Made by a program: the position numbers and the translations under genes
Shown here: positions 1 to 10,290 of the stretch, one piece after another
How the letters are laid out: each line of letters starts with the position of its first letter
Numbering within the stretch: position 1 is the stretch's first letter
Origin: Cryptomeria japonica
Lineage: Eukaryota > Streptophyta > Pinopsida > Cupressales > Cupressaceae
Direction: 5' to 3'
Assembly: GCF_030272615.1 (NCBI RefSeq)
Contig: NC_081411.1
Span: 211,000,744-211,064,743, forward strand
DNA: 64,000 bases
The notes under the pieces: generated by a model
What the model saw: only the letters and a program-made list of their open reading frames with translations
Told to the model about the DNA's origin: nothing
Databases searched by the model: none

Positions 1-740
1 GGTGATTTCCCACCAGAACACAATTCAAAAACTTGAGCGGTTAAGGTTTTTCTTTTTTCGACATAATCTTCATGAGATCCAATCCTACCTATCTCAGATC
101 AATCACCTATCCTTGAAGGATGTTCCATTATCCAATGCACATTTTTTTGGAAATAGAAATCTTGAATCAGATCTTCTATCATGAAATCAGTTGACACATA
201 AGGTGCTTCAGAAGTTTTCTTTTCGAAAACTTCTTGAATCGGATTTCCATTGCATAGATTCATGCGCCAACTAATCTTTGATCTTCCTCTATCATTCATT
301 CTTCCTCAAGCCGCAATCAGTTAGATACAATCCCATGATTTGTGTTTCCTTCATTAATAGCGATTATCTATTTGATCGACCTTGTCGATGAGGCTTCACC
401 TACCACAACGTGTTTGTCACCTCTTCTTCACATGGCATCACAACGATCAAGACATGGCCCACCAACACATAGTTGGTCTAGCAAACACATACCGATACTA
501 ATCTTTGCCGATAGAAATTTCTTCTTTTGTAAACTGGTAGAGAACCCTATATCGGTAGCACATCTTCACCTCCAATGGTGTGAGATAGTTTAACATTTTG
601 CCTCTTCATCCTAAACAAGCAACCATCCTTCAGATCGGTTTGTACTTTACCGGTAGACCTTCATTCTTTATGCTCACCCTTATTCGAATCTCCATCATGT
701 CGGTTGACATCAATGACAAATTACTGCCAAAATGCCAACA
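1..740 (-). repeat. copia 3' LTR (partial, inner 740 bp)
   Basis: This is the part of the 3' LTR nearest the internal region. It matches 6959-7697 over its whole length with point differences and small indels. It begins, in element orientation, with TGTTGGCATTTTGGC directly after a polypurine tract, which fixes the boundary at 740. About 780 bp of the LTR lie left of the window. Short open frames inside it are chance frames. Confidence 0.9.
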
Positions 741-741
741 A

Positions 742-844
742 TCTCCCCCTTTGGCATTAATGTCAACTTCTCACAATTCACTCATACCGGTACATTTCTC
801 CCCCTTTGACACAATGGCAAAGGGTACTATGCACTCCCCCTTTG
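742..844 (-). promoter_or_regulatory. Polypurine tract, three copies
   Basis: On the minus strand the motif CAAAGGGGGAG occurs three times: at 742-753, directly abutting the 3' LTR, at 797-808 and at 834-844. The LTR-adjacent copy is the expected primer for plus-strand DNA synthesis. The other two lie between the RNase H frame and the LTR and may be duplicated tracts. Repeated AAGGGGGAG tracts are a known trait of some plant copia lineages. Confidence 0.75.
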
Positions 845-957
845 ATCCATACCAATCTCCCATTGATCTACATAAGACCAGCCTAGGTAGAAGACACAAC
901 TCCCAACTTGTATCAGAGGTACTCAAAAGTGCTTACTGATAATGGTTTGGTGAAAAT

Positions 958-1430
958 TTATGCTACTTGTTCACTAGTAGGAACATAATCCATCCTTACC
1001 TCCTGTCCTTCAACCTTGTCTTTGAGAAAGTGATATTTGATAGCAATGTGCTTTTTTCTGGAATGCATGACCAGATTCTTGGCTATGTTGATTGTACTTG
1101 AATTGTCACACCGAATGAGAATAGGATCAATGATGTCCACCTGTATATCTTTGAGAGTCTGCTTCATCCAAAGCACCTAAGAGCAACATGTAGCGGCAAC
1201 AATGTACTCAGCTTTAGTAATAGATAAAGAGATTGAGTCCTGCTTCTTGCTATGCCAAGAGACCAATCGGTCACCAAGAAAGAATGCACCACCACTTGTT
1301 CTCTTTCTATCATCAACACATCTTGGCCAATCAGAATCAATGTATGCTTCCAAGATGAAATCTTCGTGTTTAGTATACTACAAACCATAGCTGAGTGTTC
1401 CTTGTAGGTACCTAAAAATTTGACTAACAA
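958..1430 (-). pseudogene. copia RNase H domain (broken)
   Basis: C-terminal part of the copia polyprotein. In element orientation the frame carries AYIDSDWPRC (first catalytic Asp), SLSITKAEYIVAA (catalytic Glu) and RCDNSSTINIAKN (second Asp), the usual copia RNase H signature. A stop and frame change near 1170 splits the domain into two open frames (958-1176 and 1164-1430), and a further stop at 1378-1380 separates it from the RT frame. The domain ends with a serine/glutamine-rich tail at 958, about 215 bp before the 3' LTR, so there is no room for an envelope-like ORF. Confidence 0.85.
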
Positions 1431-2510
1431 AATTCATGTGTGACTTCTTTGAGGTGGCTTGGAATCTGGCCACCCTGCACACTACTTGAACTACATCTGG
1501 TCTTGAAGCCATTAGATACAATAGACTGTCTATCATGGATCTGTATAGAGTTTGATCCACCACTGGTGATTCATCATTCTTGCTCAATTTTTTACTGGTC
1601 ACCATGGGGGTACTTACCGCTTTACAATCTTCTAGTTGGAATTTCTTCAACATTTCCTTTGCATACTTGATTTGAGAGATGAAGATTCCTTTACCTTTCT
1701 CTAATATCTGTAAACCAAGGAAGTAAGTCAATTCACCAAGCATTGACATCTCAAATTCTAACTGCATTTGATCAGCAAACTCTTTGCAGAGGGTATCCTT
1801 GTTGCCTCCAAAGATGATGTCATCTACATACACAACCACAATAATCATGTGATTCCCATCTTTCTTTATGTAAAAATTGTTGTCAACACTTCCCTTTTTT
1901 AATCCCTTCTCCTTCAAATACTGATCTAATCTTGAGTACCATGCTCTAGGAGCTTGCTTTAGACCATACGGAGCCTTCTTTAACCAACACACAAATGTCT
2001 CATTGTCATGTAGCAGAAACCCTTCCCATTGCTTCATGTATACTTCTTCTTCCAAATTTCCATTTAGAAAAGAAGATTTTACATCCATTTGGTATACTTT
2101 ATATCCCTTGTAGGTAGAGTAAGCTAGAAACATTCTAATTGCTTTTAGTCTAGCCACTGGTGCAAATGTTTCTTCAAGTCAATCCCCTCTACTTGAGAGT
2201 ATCCTTTGCATACTAGTATAGCCTTGTGCCTTACAATCTTACCTTCTTCATTCATCTTGTTCCGGTAGACCCATTTGTGCCAATGATATTCTTGTCTTGT
2301 GGTCTAGGAACTAATTCCCAAGTCTTGTTCTTCTCAATCTGGTGCAGTTCTTTTCCTAGAGCATCCATCCATTCTTGTCTCTTACTAGCCTCAATGAATG
2401 TTTTGAGTTCAAATTCAGTCATGAGGCATAGGTTGACTTGTTCATCATTTCAGGCAAGTCTTCTTCTAGTCTACACACTATCACTCACATTTCCAAAAAT
2501 TTTCTCTTCT
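1378..2510 (-). pseudogene. copia reverse transcriptase (RVT_2 type, broken)
   Basis: The long open part (1378-2157) contains the copia RT signatures YQMDVKSSFLNG, APYGLKQAPRAWY, the catalytic VVYVDDIIFGG and GELTYFLGLQI. The N-terminal portion continues to about 2510 in other frames, with KWVYRNKMNEEGKIVRHKA and VCKGYSQVEGID readable at about 2180-2290. Two frame breaks, near 2165 and 2275, therefore disrupt the enzyme although the YVDD active site survives. In a working element this domain makes the cDNA in cytoplasmic particles. Confidence 0.9.
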
Positions 2511-3671
2511 AGGTGATTCAGCTGTACATGCCGATTGGGGGCCTTCTTGGATGATACCTTTGGTTCAGTATCTATTTGAACTTCACAATATTCATCACCA
2601 GAGTCATCATACTGGTTAACCTGTGGTTGACATCCTTTGTGCATATCTTCATCAAATTTTACATGCACACTCTCAATGACTCTTCTTAGTCTTTTATTGT
2701 AGCATTTGTAGGCTTTGTTGTTAGATGAGTAACCAAGGAAGATTCCTTCATCACTCCTAGAGTCAAAACTTCCTAAACCATCCATATCTTTCTTGATGAA
2801 GCACTTGCTTCCAAATACTTTGAAGTATTTGACTGATGGCTTCCACTCATACCATAACTCATAAGGTGTCATTTTGTTGTTTTTTCTTCATTGAACACGA
2901 TTCAAAGTGTATACAGCAGTATGAACAACTTCCTTCCAATATGTGTCTAGCACACTGGCCTCATTTAATATGGTTCTGGCCATTTCCTTGATTGTCCTAT
3001 TCTTCCTTTATACCACACCATTTTGCTTTGGTGTTCTCAGAGAAAAGTATTTCCTTCAAATTCCATGTTTTTCACAATAATCTTCAAATTAGTTCAATGT
3101 AAACTCTCCACCCCTATCTGATCTTAGGCATTTTAATCTGTACCCACTTTCCTTTTCCACCATTTTTTGAAATATCTTGAATATTTCAAATGCTTGTGAT
3201 TTATCTTGCAGAAAGGTGACCCATGTCATTCTTGAGTAGCCATCAATGAAGAGCATAAAGTATCTTTCACTAGCCAAATCTCTTGTTCGAGTTGGACTAC
3301 ATAGATTTGTATGCACAATTTCAAGTGGTCTTGAGGTGTTGGGCTCCTTTGGCCTGAAACTCACTTTTGTTTGCTTACCTTTTACACATTCATCACAAAA
3401 TGTGTTTACCGCTTTGATGATGGGTGGAATATTCCTCACACACGCCTTTTTTCTTACTATAACTAAGATCAAAATTTATGAGGCCTAATATTCTATGCCA
3501 CATCCAACTTTCATCTACTTGTCCTAACATACATTTAGACTCATAGCATTCCTTCAGATTATAAACATTTCCATCGGTTCTCTTTCCTTCTGCCACAACT
3601 TTACTAGTACTGTCTTTCTTTGTTTGGCAATAGGTTGAGTCAAAGGTGAATCTGTAACATTTGTCACACAT
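2471..3671 (-). pseudogene. copia GAG-pre-integrase and integrase (inactivated)
   Basis: The zinc-binding region is at about 3380-3560 (WMWHRILGLINF, then CDECVKGKQ), the catalytic core at about 3000-3380 and the C-terminal part at 2471-2872 (MTPYELWYEWKP). Three catalytic or structural residues are altered. The usual second His of the zinc site reads Leu in RILGLINF; the first core Asp reads Asn (IVHTNLCSP); and the catalytic Glu of the QNGVVERKN motif is a TAA stop near 3020. The second core Asp is intact (LRSDRGGEF). Stops at 3669-3671 and elsewhere split the domain into three open frames. Confidence 0.88.
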
Positions 3672-3812
3672 CTAACTCACACTCAGTAGATTGTGCTTGA
3701 GGCCTTCCACATAATATATATCATGTGCCTTCAGTTTTCCATCAATCCTTAGAGTTCCTTTTCCCTTTATTTTGATGGAGGAATTGTTTCCAAACCTTAC
3801 TGATCCACCATT

Positions 3813-4331
3813 CTAGTCTTCAAGTTTGATGAATTTTTTTTTGTCACTAGTCATATGGTTTGAACAACCACTATCTACCACACATAGATTTTTCCTTTCA
3901 ACATGCAAGGTTGTCTGTACTATGAGACTTGATTTTGCCTGTTCCTTTTCTTTCTCAACCCAAACTAGTTTGATTTCCTTCTTCTTATATGTTGCTATAT
4001 TGAGCTCAGGTTCGGTTACCAGCCCTTGATTTGGATTTGCCTTCATTTGCTTGATCTTCTTGTTGTTGCAGGGCTTTGCTATGTATTCAAATTCTTGACA
4101 ATTATAGCATTTTACATTTTCATTAAAGGGGACATCCTTAAAATTATTGTAGGGTACTGGTTTATTCTTCCTATAATCAAAACTCTTATGACCATATCCA
4201 TTGCATTGATAGAAGATAACATTCATATCCCGGAGTGTATTAAATGGGTTTTTACTTTCATAATTCATAAAAGACTTATTGTTTAACCTACAGTCATCTA
4301 TTCTGTGTCCAAATTTATTACACTAGTAACA
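3813..4331 (-). pseudogene. copia zinc knuckles and aspartic protease
   Basis: The N-terminal part of this frame carries degenerate CCHC knuckles: one split by a TAG at 4323-4325 (CY-stop-CNKFGHRIDDC), one with its last Cys changed (CNGYGHKSFDY) and one with His changed to Tyr (CYNCQEFEYIAKPC). The protease active site follows as CVVDSGCSNHM near 3850-3890, where DSG is the catalytic triad start typical of plant copia elements. The frame is continuous with the coiled-coil frame upstream apart from the single TAG, and closes at a stop at 3813. Confidence 0.82.
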
Positions 4332-5138
4332 GTAACCATGAAAGTTTGAAACATATCGGTTAGGTTGTCTTGGTCCTGAATGGAACTGCCTCATGGAGGG
4401 TCTTCCCTTCGTGTTGTTAAGTCTAGTGAATCCTTCACGGTCAATTCTGGCATTCCTCCTTGGGTCTGCATATTGGTGCAAGAAGTGTGGCCTCTGGTTA
4501 ATTTTTGCATAGCAGTTTGAGTGATGATTTCCAACAGCATCTGCATATGTCTTTTTGTCGGTATCCTTGCTTATAGTGAATGTCTTCTTTCCTTCACCTT
4601 TGATTGAAGAGGTGAACATTATTTCTTTGTTGGATTTATCTTTGTGGGTTGAACTTTGACCTTCTTCAAAGCCTAAGCCACTGGTGTCTTTGGATTGCTT
4701 TTGTTTTCTCAACATGTTGTCTAAGGCCTCAGTACTGCCTTCATATTTGCTCTTTATTTTTATTTCTTCCTTTGTTTCCTCAAGCTCCTTTTTGAGCTTT
4801 ATTATTTCTTCTTCCAGCTCTTGATGTTCCTTTTCTTTCATTGTCAGATCAAAGGTTGTAGCTTCACAAATCCTCTTAGTTTCTTCCAGATGTAGCTTCA
4901 AGTTAGATGTGACTTGACTGGACTCTTCTAGAGACTGTTTCAAAAGATCTTGTTCATCTACTACAACAAGCTTAACCATCTTAAGTTCTCTTCTTGTTTT
5001 ACTCAATTCTTCAAGAGAACTGATAAATTCTCTCTCCAAATCCACTTCAGCCTCAATATCCTCTTTTTCCTCATTTTCATTAGCTGGTTTGTTGTGCCAT
5101 GAAGAGATTGAATTTTCTGTTGTTCTCATGGTCATCAT
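4323..5138 (-). pseudogene. copia gag C-terminal region, coiled coil
   Basis: A 271-codon open frame rich in Glu, Lys and Leu heptads (about residues 20-145), followed by a basic Gly/Arg/Asn-rich segment (about residues 205-271). It lies between the first zinc knuckle and the protease. Long charged coiled coils in this place occur in some plant copia gags and probably help capsid assembly. The frame is shifted relative to the gag start, and the junction lies near 5100-5190. Read alone it could be mistaken for a host myosin-like protein. Confidence 0.75.
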
Positions 5139-5194
5139 CTTCTAATGCATTTTCATCATCTATTGTGTCATCCTCAAAGGTATATAAGTTGTTC

Positions 5195-6108
5195 TAGTTC
5201 TGGTAGCCTATCCTTCCCTGCTGGTAGTCGTTCCTTTCACTATCTTTGCCAGCAAATCTTTTGAACTCTCTTGGCTCATCTCCACCGGTTTCCTTGTGGG
5301 GACAATTTGAAGTGAAGTGTCCTACCTTTCCACAGTTGAAGCACTTAAGTGGTATCTTTTCTTTGTACCATCTAGATCCTCTTTTGAGCTTCCTAACAAA
5401 GTTTGCTACTTCTGCATCAGAATCTTCACTAGATTCTTTATGAGTAACAACTTATTTGCCCTTTTTGGTGATGTTGATTGCTACTTCTTTCCTTGAGGAA
5501 GTGTCACTAGTTATTCTCATCTCATAGGTTGTCAGAGAGCCAAATAGCTCATCCATTATTAAAGTCTTCAAATCCTTGGCTTCTTCTATGGCTAACATCT
5601 TAGTATCATATTTGGGAGTAAGAGATCTAAGTATCTTCTTGACAAGAATCTCATCTGCAATCTCTTCTCCAAGTCCTCTAATGGTAATTACTATCCCATT
5701 AAATCTATGAAGATAGTCTACAATATTTTCATCATCTTTCATTTTTATTCTTTCAAGTTGGCCTCTTAGTGTTTGAAGCTTGGATTCTTTGACTTTTGCA
5801 TCTCCCTCAAACAACCTTTGCAATTTGTCCCATGACTCCATTGTTGAAACACAATGCATAACTTTGACAAATTCATTATCGGACAATCCAGTCAAGATAG
5901 CATATTTTTCCTTTGCATTATTCTCATGCTCCTTTTTTTCATCCGGATTAGAGGGAGGAGTATTAGGAACAACATACCCATTCTTGACTGACACCCACAC
6001 ATCAAACCCGAGAGATGAAATATAAGTCTCCATTCTTCTGCTCCAGAAGGCATAGTTGGATCCATCAAACATGGGGGCTTTTGAGGAAGCAAACTCAGTT
6101 CTTCCCAT
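5195..6108 (-). pseudogene. copia gag (UBN2-like core plus CCHC knuckle)
   Basis: The likely start is the ATG at 6108 (MGRTEF), a typical copia gag start about 48 bp inside the primer binding site. The core includes FDGSNYAFWSRRMETYI, AWDKL-like ESWDKLQRLFEG and a DLKTLIMDELFGSL segment, matching the DUF4219/UBN2 gag family. A TAA at 5452-5454 interrupts the frame. Beyond it the same frame holds a perfect CCHC knuckle, CFNCGKVGHFTSNC (5302-5343), then a stop near 5193. Gag forms the particle that packages element RNA. Confidence 0.88.
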
Positions 6109-6155
6109 TGTGTTCAAAGTTTAGAATTAACCCAAGCTTTAAATATAACCATGAA

Positions 6156-6172
6156 CCAAGCTTTGATACCAA
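6156..6172 (-). promoter_or_regulatory. Primer binding site, initiator tRNA-Met type
   Basis: On the minus strand, one base after the 5' LTR, the sequence reads TTGGTATCAAAGCTTGG. The usual plant copia PBS is TGGTATCAGAGC, complementary to the 3' end of initiator tRNA-Met; one internal base differs here. It primes minus-strand cDNA synthesis. Confidence 0.85.
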
Positions 6173-6173
6173 T

Positions 6174-7697
6174 TGTTGAACACTGAATACCACTGAGAAG
6201 TGGGTGAATCAGTGGTTTCTAGCTTTTTCCTTTTTCTAAGATAATCTCAAAATATCAATTACTCACTTAACTTTTAAATAGTCATATCGGTAATACAAGA
6301 AAGAGAACCAAAAAGATCATTCACACAATCCATATTTATGAGGAAAACACAATATGTGAAAAACCTCGGTGAGAAAAGTTGTTGGAGTCTACTGCTCCAA
6401 TCCAGCCTCACAGGTTAAACACTGACTTACAAATATTTTGGGCACCAAGTGAAGGAGCATCAACTCCTACACTTTTAGGGCACCAACCCAAGGAGCACCA
6501 ACCCCTGCACCAAGCTTCAACTTGGATATGTATATTGAAATACTATTTGAATATAATTAAGGCTTCTTGTTGCAAATGAATTTTGTAACTCTTTGATCAA
6601 ATGACACTCTGTCGGTTGACAGTCTTTACTCCTCCACTAAAACTCACATTGTCGGTTCTAGAATTACTGTCTCTCCCTCTCAGCCTCTGTTATCTTTCTC
6701 TTCCTCTCATACATAGTCTCTCAACACACTGGATCACACTAGGATATTGCCTGCTCTGTCACACCTTGCCGGTTAGGCTCAACTGCAAGACTATAGAACT
6801 GTCGGTAGAATCCTCTCACCAATATTCTTGGTCACACACACTACAACTTTCTTAGAATTCTTTCTAAAGCACACAAATCCTTTTCTTTCTTACTCTCTCT
6901 ACACTTCCTCCCCTTCAAAGCATCAACCTATTTTGTTTTGAGCTCTCATTTCTTATATGGTGATTTCCTGTGAGAACACAATTCAAAAACTTGAGCGGTT
7001 AGGGTTTTTCTTTTTTTGACATAATCTTCACAAGATCCAATCCTACCTATCTCGGATCAATCACTTGTCCTTGAAGGATGTTCCATTATCCAATGCACAT
7101 TTTCTAGAAATGACAATCTTGAATCAGATCTTCTCTCACGAAATCAGTCAATAGATAAGGTGCTTCAGAAGTTTTCTTTTCGAAAACTTCCTGAATTGGA
7201 TTTCCTTTGCATAGATTCAGGCGCCAACTACTCTCTAATCTTCCTCTGTCATTCCTTCTTCCTTGAGCCGCAATCAGTCAGATACAATCCTATGATTTGT
7301 GGCTCCTTCATTAATGACGATTATTTGTTTCATCGGCCCTGTCGATGAGACTTCACCTACCACAATGCATTTGCCACCTATGCTTCACATGACGTCACAA
7401 CGATCAAGACATGGCCTACCAACAAACTATTGGTCCAAGAAACACACATAGGTACTACTCTTTGGTGATAGAACTTTCTTCTTATGTAAACCAATAGAAC
7501 ACCCTATACCAGTAGCATATCTTCACCTTTGGTGGTGTTAGACAATTTAACATTTTGCGTCTTCATCCTAAAAAAGTGACCATCCTTCTGACCGGTTTGT
7601 ACTTTACTGGTAGACCTTCATTCTTTATGCTCACCCTTATTGGAATCTCCATCATGCCGGTTGACATCAATGACAACTTAGTGCCAAAATGCCAACA
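6174..7697 (-). repeat. copia 5' LTR (complete, 1524 bp)
   Basis: In element orientation it starts TGTTGGCATTTTGGC at 7697 and ends at 6174 with ...GTTCAACA next to the PBS. The last part contains the motif ACCACTGATTCACCCACTTC at about 6186-6220, a form of the CTGATTCACCC...CTCAGT block common near the end of plant copia LTRs. A TATA-like CATATAAGA on the minus strand near 6950-6960 could serve transcription. ORFs drawn within it are not genes. Confidence 0.9.
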
Positions 7698-9494
7698 AGG
7701 ACACCATACGACACATAATGACACCATATGGTGTCCTAAGGGGTCATAAGACACCATATGACCCCTTAGGATACCATATGACTCATAACAACATAATATG
7801 GTGTCCTAAGGGGTCACAAGACACCATATTACCCCTTAGAACACCATACAACCCATAACAACACCATGTGGTGTCCTAAGGGGTCATAAGAGACAATATG
7901 ACCTCTTAGGACATAATATGACCCCTAACAATATCATATAGTGTCCTAACGGGTCATAGAACATCATATATCCCCTTAGGACACAATATGATCCCTTAGG
8001 ACACAAAATAAACCCTAACGACACCTAAGGGGTCATATAGTTTCCAGAGGGGTCATTGGACACCATATAAATCCTTAGCACTCCATACGACCCCTAACAA
8101 TACCATATGGTGTCCTAAGGGATAATATGGTATCCTAAGGGGTCATAGAACACTATATGACCCCTTAGGACACCATACGACACATAACAACACCAAATGG
8201 TGTCCTAAGGGGTCATAAGACATCATATAACCCCTTAGGACACCATATGACCCATAGCACCATATAGTGTCCCAAGGGGTCATATTGTGTCCTAACGGGT
8301 CATAGGATACCATATGACCCATTAGGACACAACACAACCCACGACGACACCTAAGGGGTCATATAGTGTCCTGAGGGGTCATAGGACACCATATGACCCC
8401 TTAGGACACCAGATGACCCCTTACGACACCATATGGTGTCCTAAGGAGTCATATGGTATCCTAAGGGGTCATATAACACCATATGACCCCTTAGAACACA
8501 AGAAGACCCATACCGACATGATATGGTTGTGATAAGGGGTCATATGGTGTCATGAGACACCATATGATTCCTTAGGACACAATATGATCTCTAACAATAT
8601 CTAAGGGGCCATATGGTGTCCTAAGGTGTTATATGATGTCCTAGAAACCTTTAGGACACAATATAACCCCTTAGCATACCATACAACCCCTAATGACATT
8701 GTATGGTGTCCTAAGGGGTTGTAGGACACCATATGACTCGTTAGCACACAATATGACCCCTAACATCACCTAAGGGGTCATAGGACACCATATGAATCCC
8801 TAGGACACAATGTAACCCCTAACAACATCTAATGGGTCATATGGTGTCCTAAGTGATCATATGACATCCTATGACCCCTTAAGACATAATATGACCCCTT
8901 AGCACACCATACAACCCCTAATGACACCATATGGTTTCCTAAGGGGTCCTAGGACACCATATGACCCATTAGGGCACAATATGATCTCAAACAATACCTA
9001 AGGGATCATATGTTGTCCTAAGGGGTCATATGGTATCCTAAGGGGTCATAGGACACCATATGACCCCTTAGGAAACCATACAACCCATGATGACACCATA
9101 TGGTGTCCTAAGGGGTCATAGGACACCATATGACCCCTTAGGACACAATATGACCCCTAACGACACCTTAGGGGTCATATGGTGTCCTCGGTGGTCATAT
9201 GATATCTTATGACCCCTTAGCAGACCATACGAACCCTAACAATACAATATGGTGTTCTAAGGGGTCATAGGATACCATATGATCCCTTAGGACACCATAC
9301 AACTCATAACAACATCATATAGTATTTTAAGGAGTCATATGGTGTCCTAAGATGTCATTGGACATCATATGACCCTTTAAGGCACAATATGACCCCTTAG
9401 CACACCATATGACCCCTAACAACATCATATAGTGTCCTAAGGGTTCATATGACACCATATGACTCATTAGGACACAATATGACCCCTAACGAGG
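7698..9494. repeat. Minisatellite of a 20-bp word in both orientations
   Basis: About 1.8 kb built from the word GGACACCATATGACCCCTTA and its reverse complement, mixed irregularly with many point changes. Each word has the palindrome CATATG at its centre, and head-to-head pairs make longer palindromes such as GACACCATATGGTGTC. The left limit is the copia LTR; the first bases after it already fit the repeat. The right limit is near 9494, where a purine-rich block starts. The short reading frames here are by-products of the repeat. Confidence 0.9.
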
Positions 9495-10290
9495 TGAGGA
9501 TAGGTATGATAGAGAGATGGAATTTGGGGAAGAGAGAATTAGAGAGAGTTGGGGGTAATTAGGGGTTGGGAGGAAAGGGGGGATGGGAAAGTATCAACAA
9601 AGGGAGAGATTGAGAGCTGAGGAGAGAGGTTCAAAGAGAAAGGTCTAGAGAGAAGGTAATTAGGGGAAGGCGAGGGGGGAGAGAGAGGGAGGGAGTATCA
9701 ACAAAGGAAGAGGAGTGAGATATGGGGAGAGAGCCCCCTGATTACCCTCTCTCTAGTCCATCTCTTTGTTAATAATTCCCTCTTCCCCTCTGCTCCCCCT
9801 AATTATCCTCTCTCTATCACTCTCTTCACCTCTCTCCACGTCTCTCCCTCTCTCCTTTTGTTGATACTTACTCTTCTCCCTCTCTTCTTATCCAATAATT
9901 ACACCCAACTCTATCTCACATTATTTCTTTCCCTCAATTACCCTTGATCACCTCTCTCCTCCTATGGGTTTATAGATACTTCCATCTCCCCCTCTCCCCA
10001 CCCCCTAATTACTCTCTATGTCTCTCTTCACCTCTGTCCCCATCTCTCTTCTCTCTTTTTTGATACTTTCCCCTCTCCTCCTCTCTTCCTACTCCCTAAT
10101 AATCTCAAACTCTCCCTCTCATTCTCTCTTCACCCCAATCACCCCCTCCCTCTCTCTCTTCACCTTCCACCTAATTACCTCTAGCTATCTCTCTCACACT
10201 CTCTCTTCCCCCAATTAATCTCTCCTTCTCACCTCTTTGCCCCTCTCCTTTTTTTTTATACTTCCCTACACCTCTCCTTGTCCCCTCTGA
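9495..10290. repeat. Polypurine then polypyrimidine block with opposed ~100-bp repeats
   Basis: 9495-9735 is almost all purine (GAGAG, GGGGA); 9736-10290 is almost all pyrimidine (CTCTC, CCCCT). A landmark recurs in both: GTATCAACAAAGG at about 9588 and 9693, and its complement TTTGTTGATACTT or a variant at about 9857, 9965, 10058 and 10248. Spacing is therefore roughly 95-107 bp, so the two blocks look like the same minisatellite in opposite orientation, meeting near 9735. The 66-codon frame at 10018-10218 is low-complexity and not a gene. Confidence 0.8.

Larger units (their letters stand above)
1..7697 (-). mobile_element. Ty1/copia LTR retrotransposon, minus strand, left end cut by window
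   Basis: The element is read from right to left: 5' LTR, primer binding site, gag, protease, integrase, RT, RNase H, polypurine tract, 3' LTR. Integrase before RT is the Ty1/copia order. The two LTRs are recognisable because 1-740 and 6959-7697 carry the same sequence with scattered differences. LTR ends are TG...CA in the element's orientation. The gag (UBN2-like core, coiled coil, several zinc knuckles), the long LTR and the repeated AAAGGGGGAG tracts recall the SIRE/Maximus or Tork lineages, but I cannot decide the lineage. The coding frame is broken by several nonsense codons and frameshifts, so the copy is not autonomous. The left target-site duplication lies outside the window; the five bases next to the right end are AGGAC (7698-7702). 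Confidence 0.93.

Noticed and set aside
598-939. ORF spanning LTR end and polypurine region
   Set aside because: Wrong strand for the element and crosses the LTR boundary; no conservation in the other LTR.
4323-5138. Host coiled-coil (myosin-like) gene
   Set aside because: It lies inside the copia element, in frame with the zinc knuckle/protease part apart from one stop.
7698-9494. CRISPR-like array
   Set aside because: The words are imperfect, in both orientations and without unique spacers; this is plant nuclear minisatellite DNA.
10018-10218. Ser/Leu-rich ORF
   Set aside because: Pure low-complexity product of a CT-rich block.
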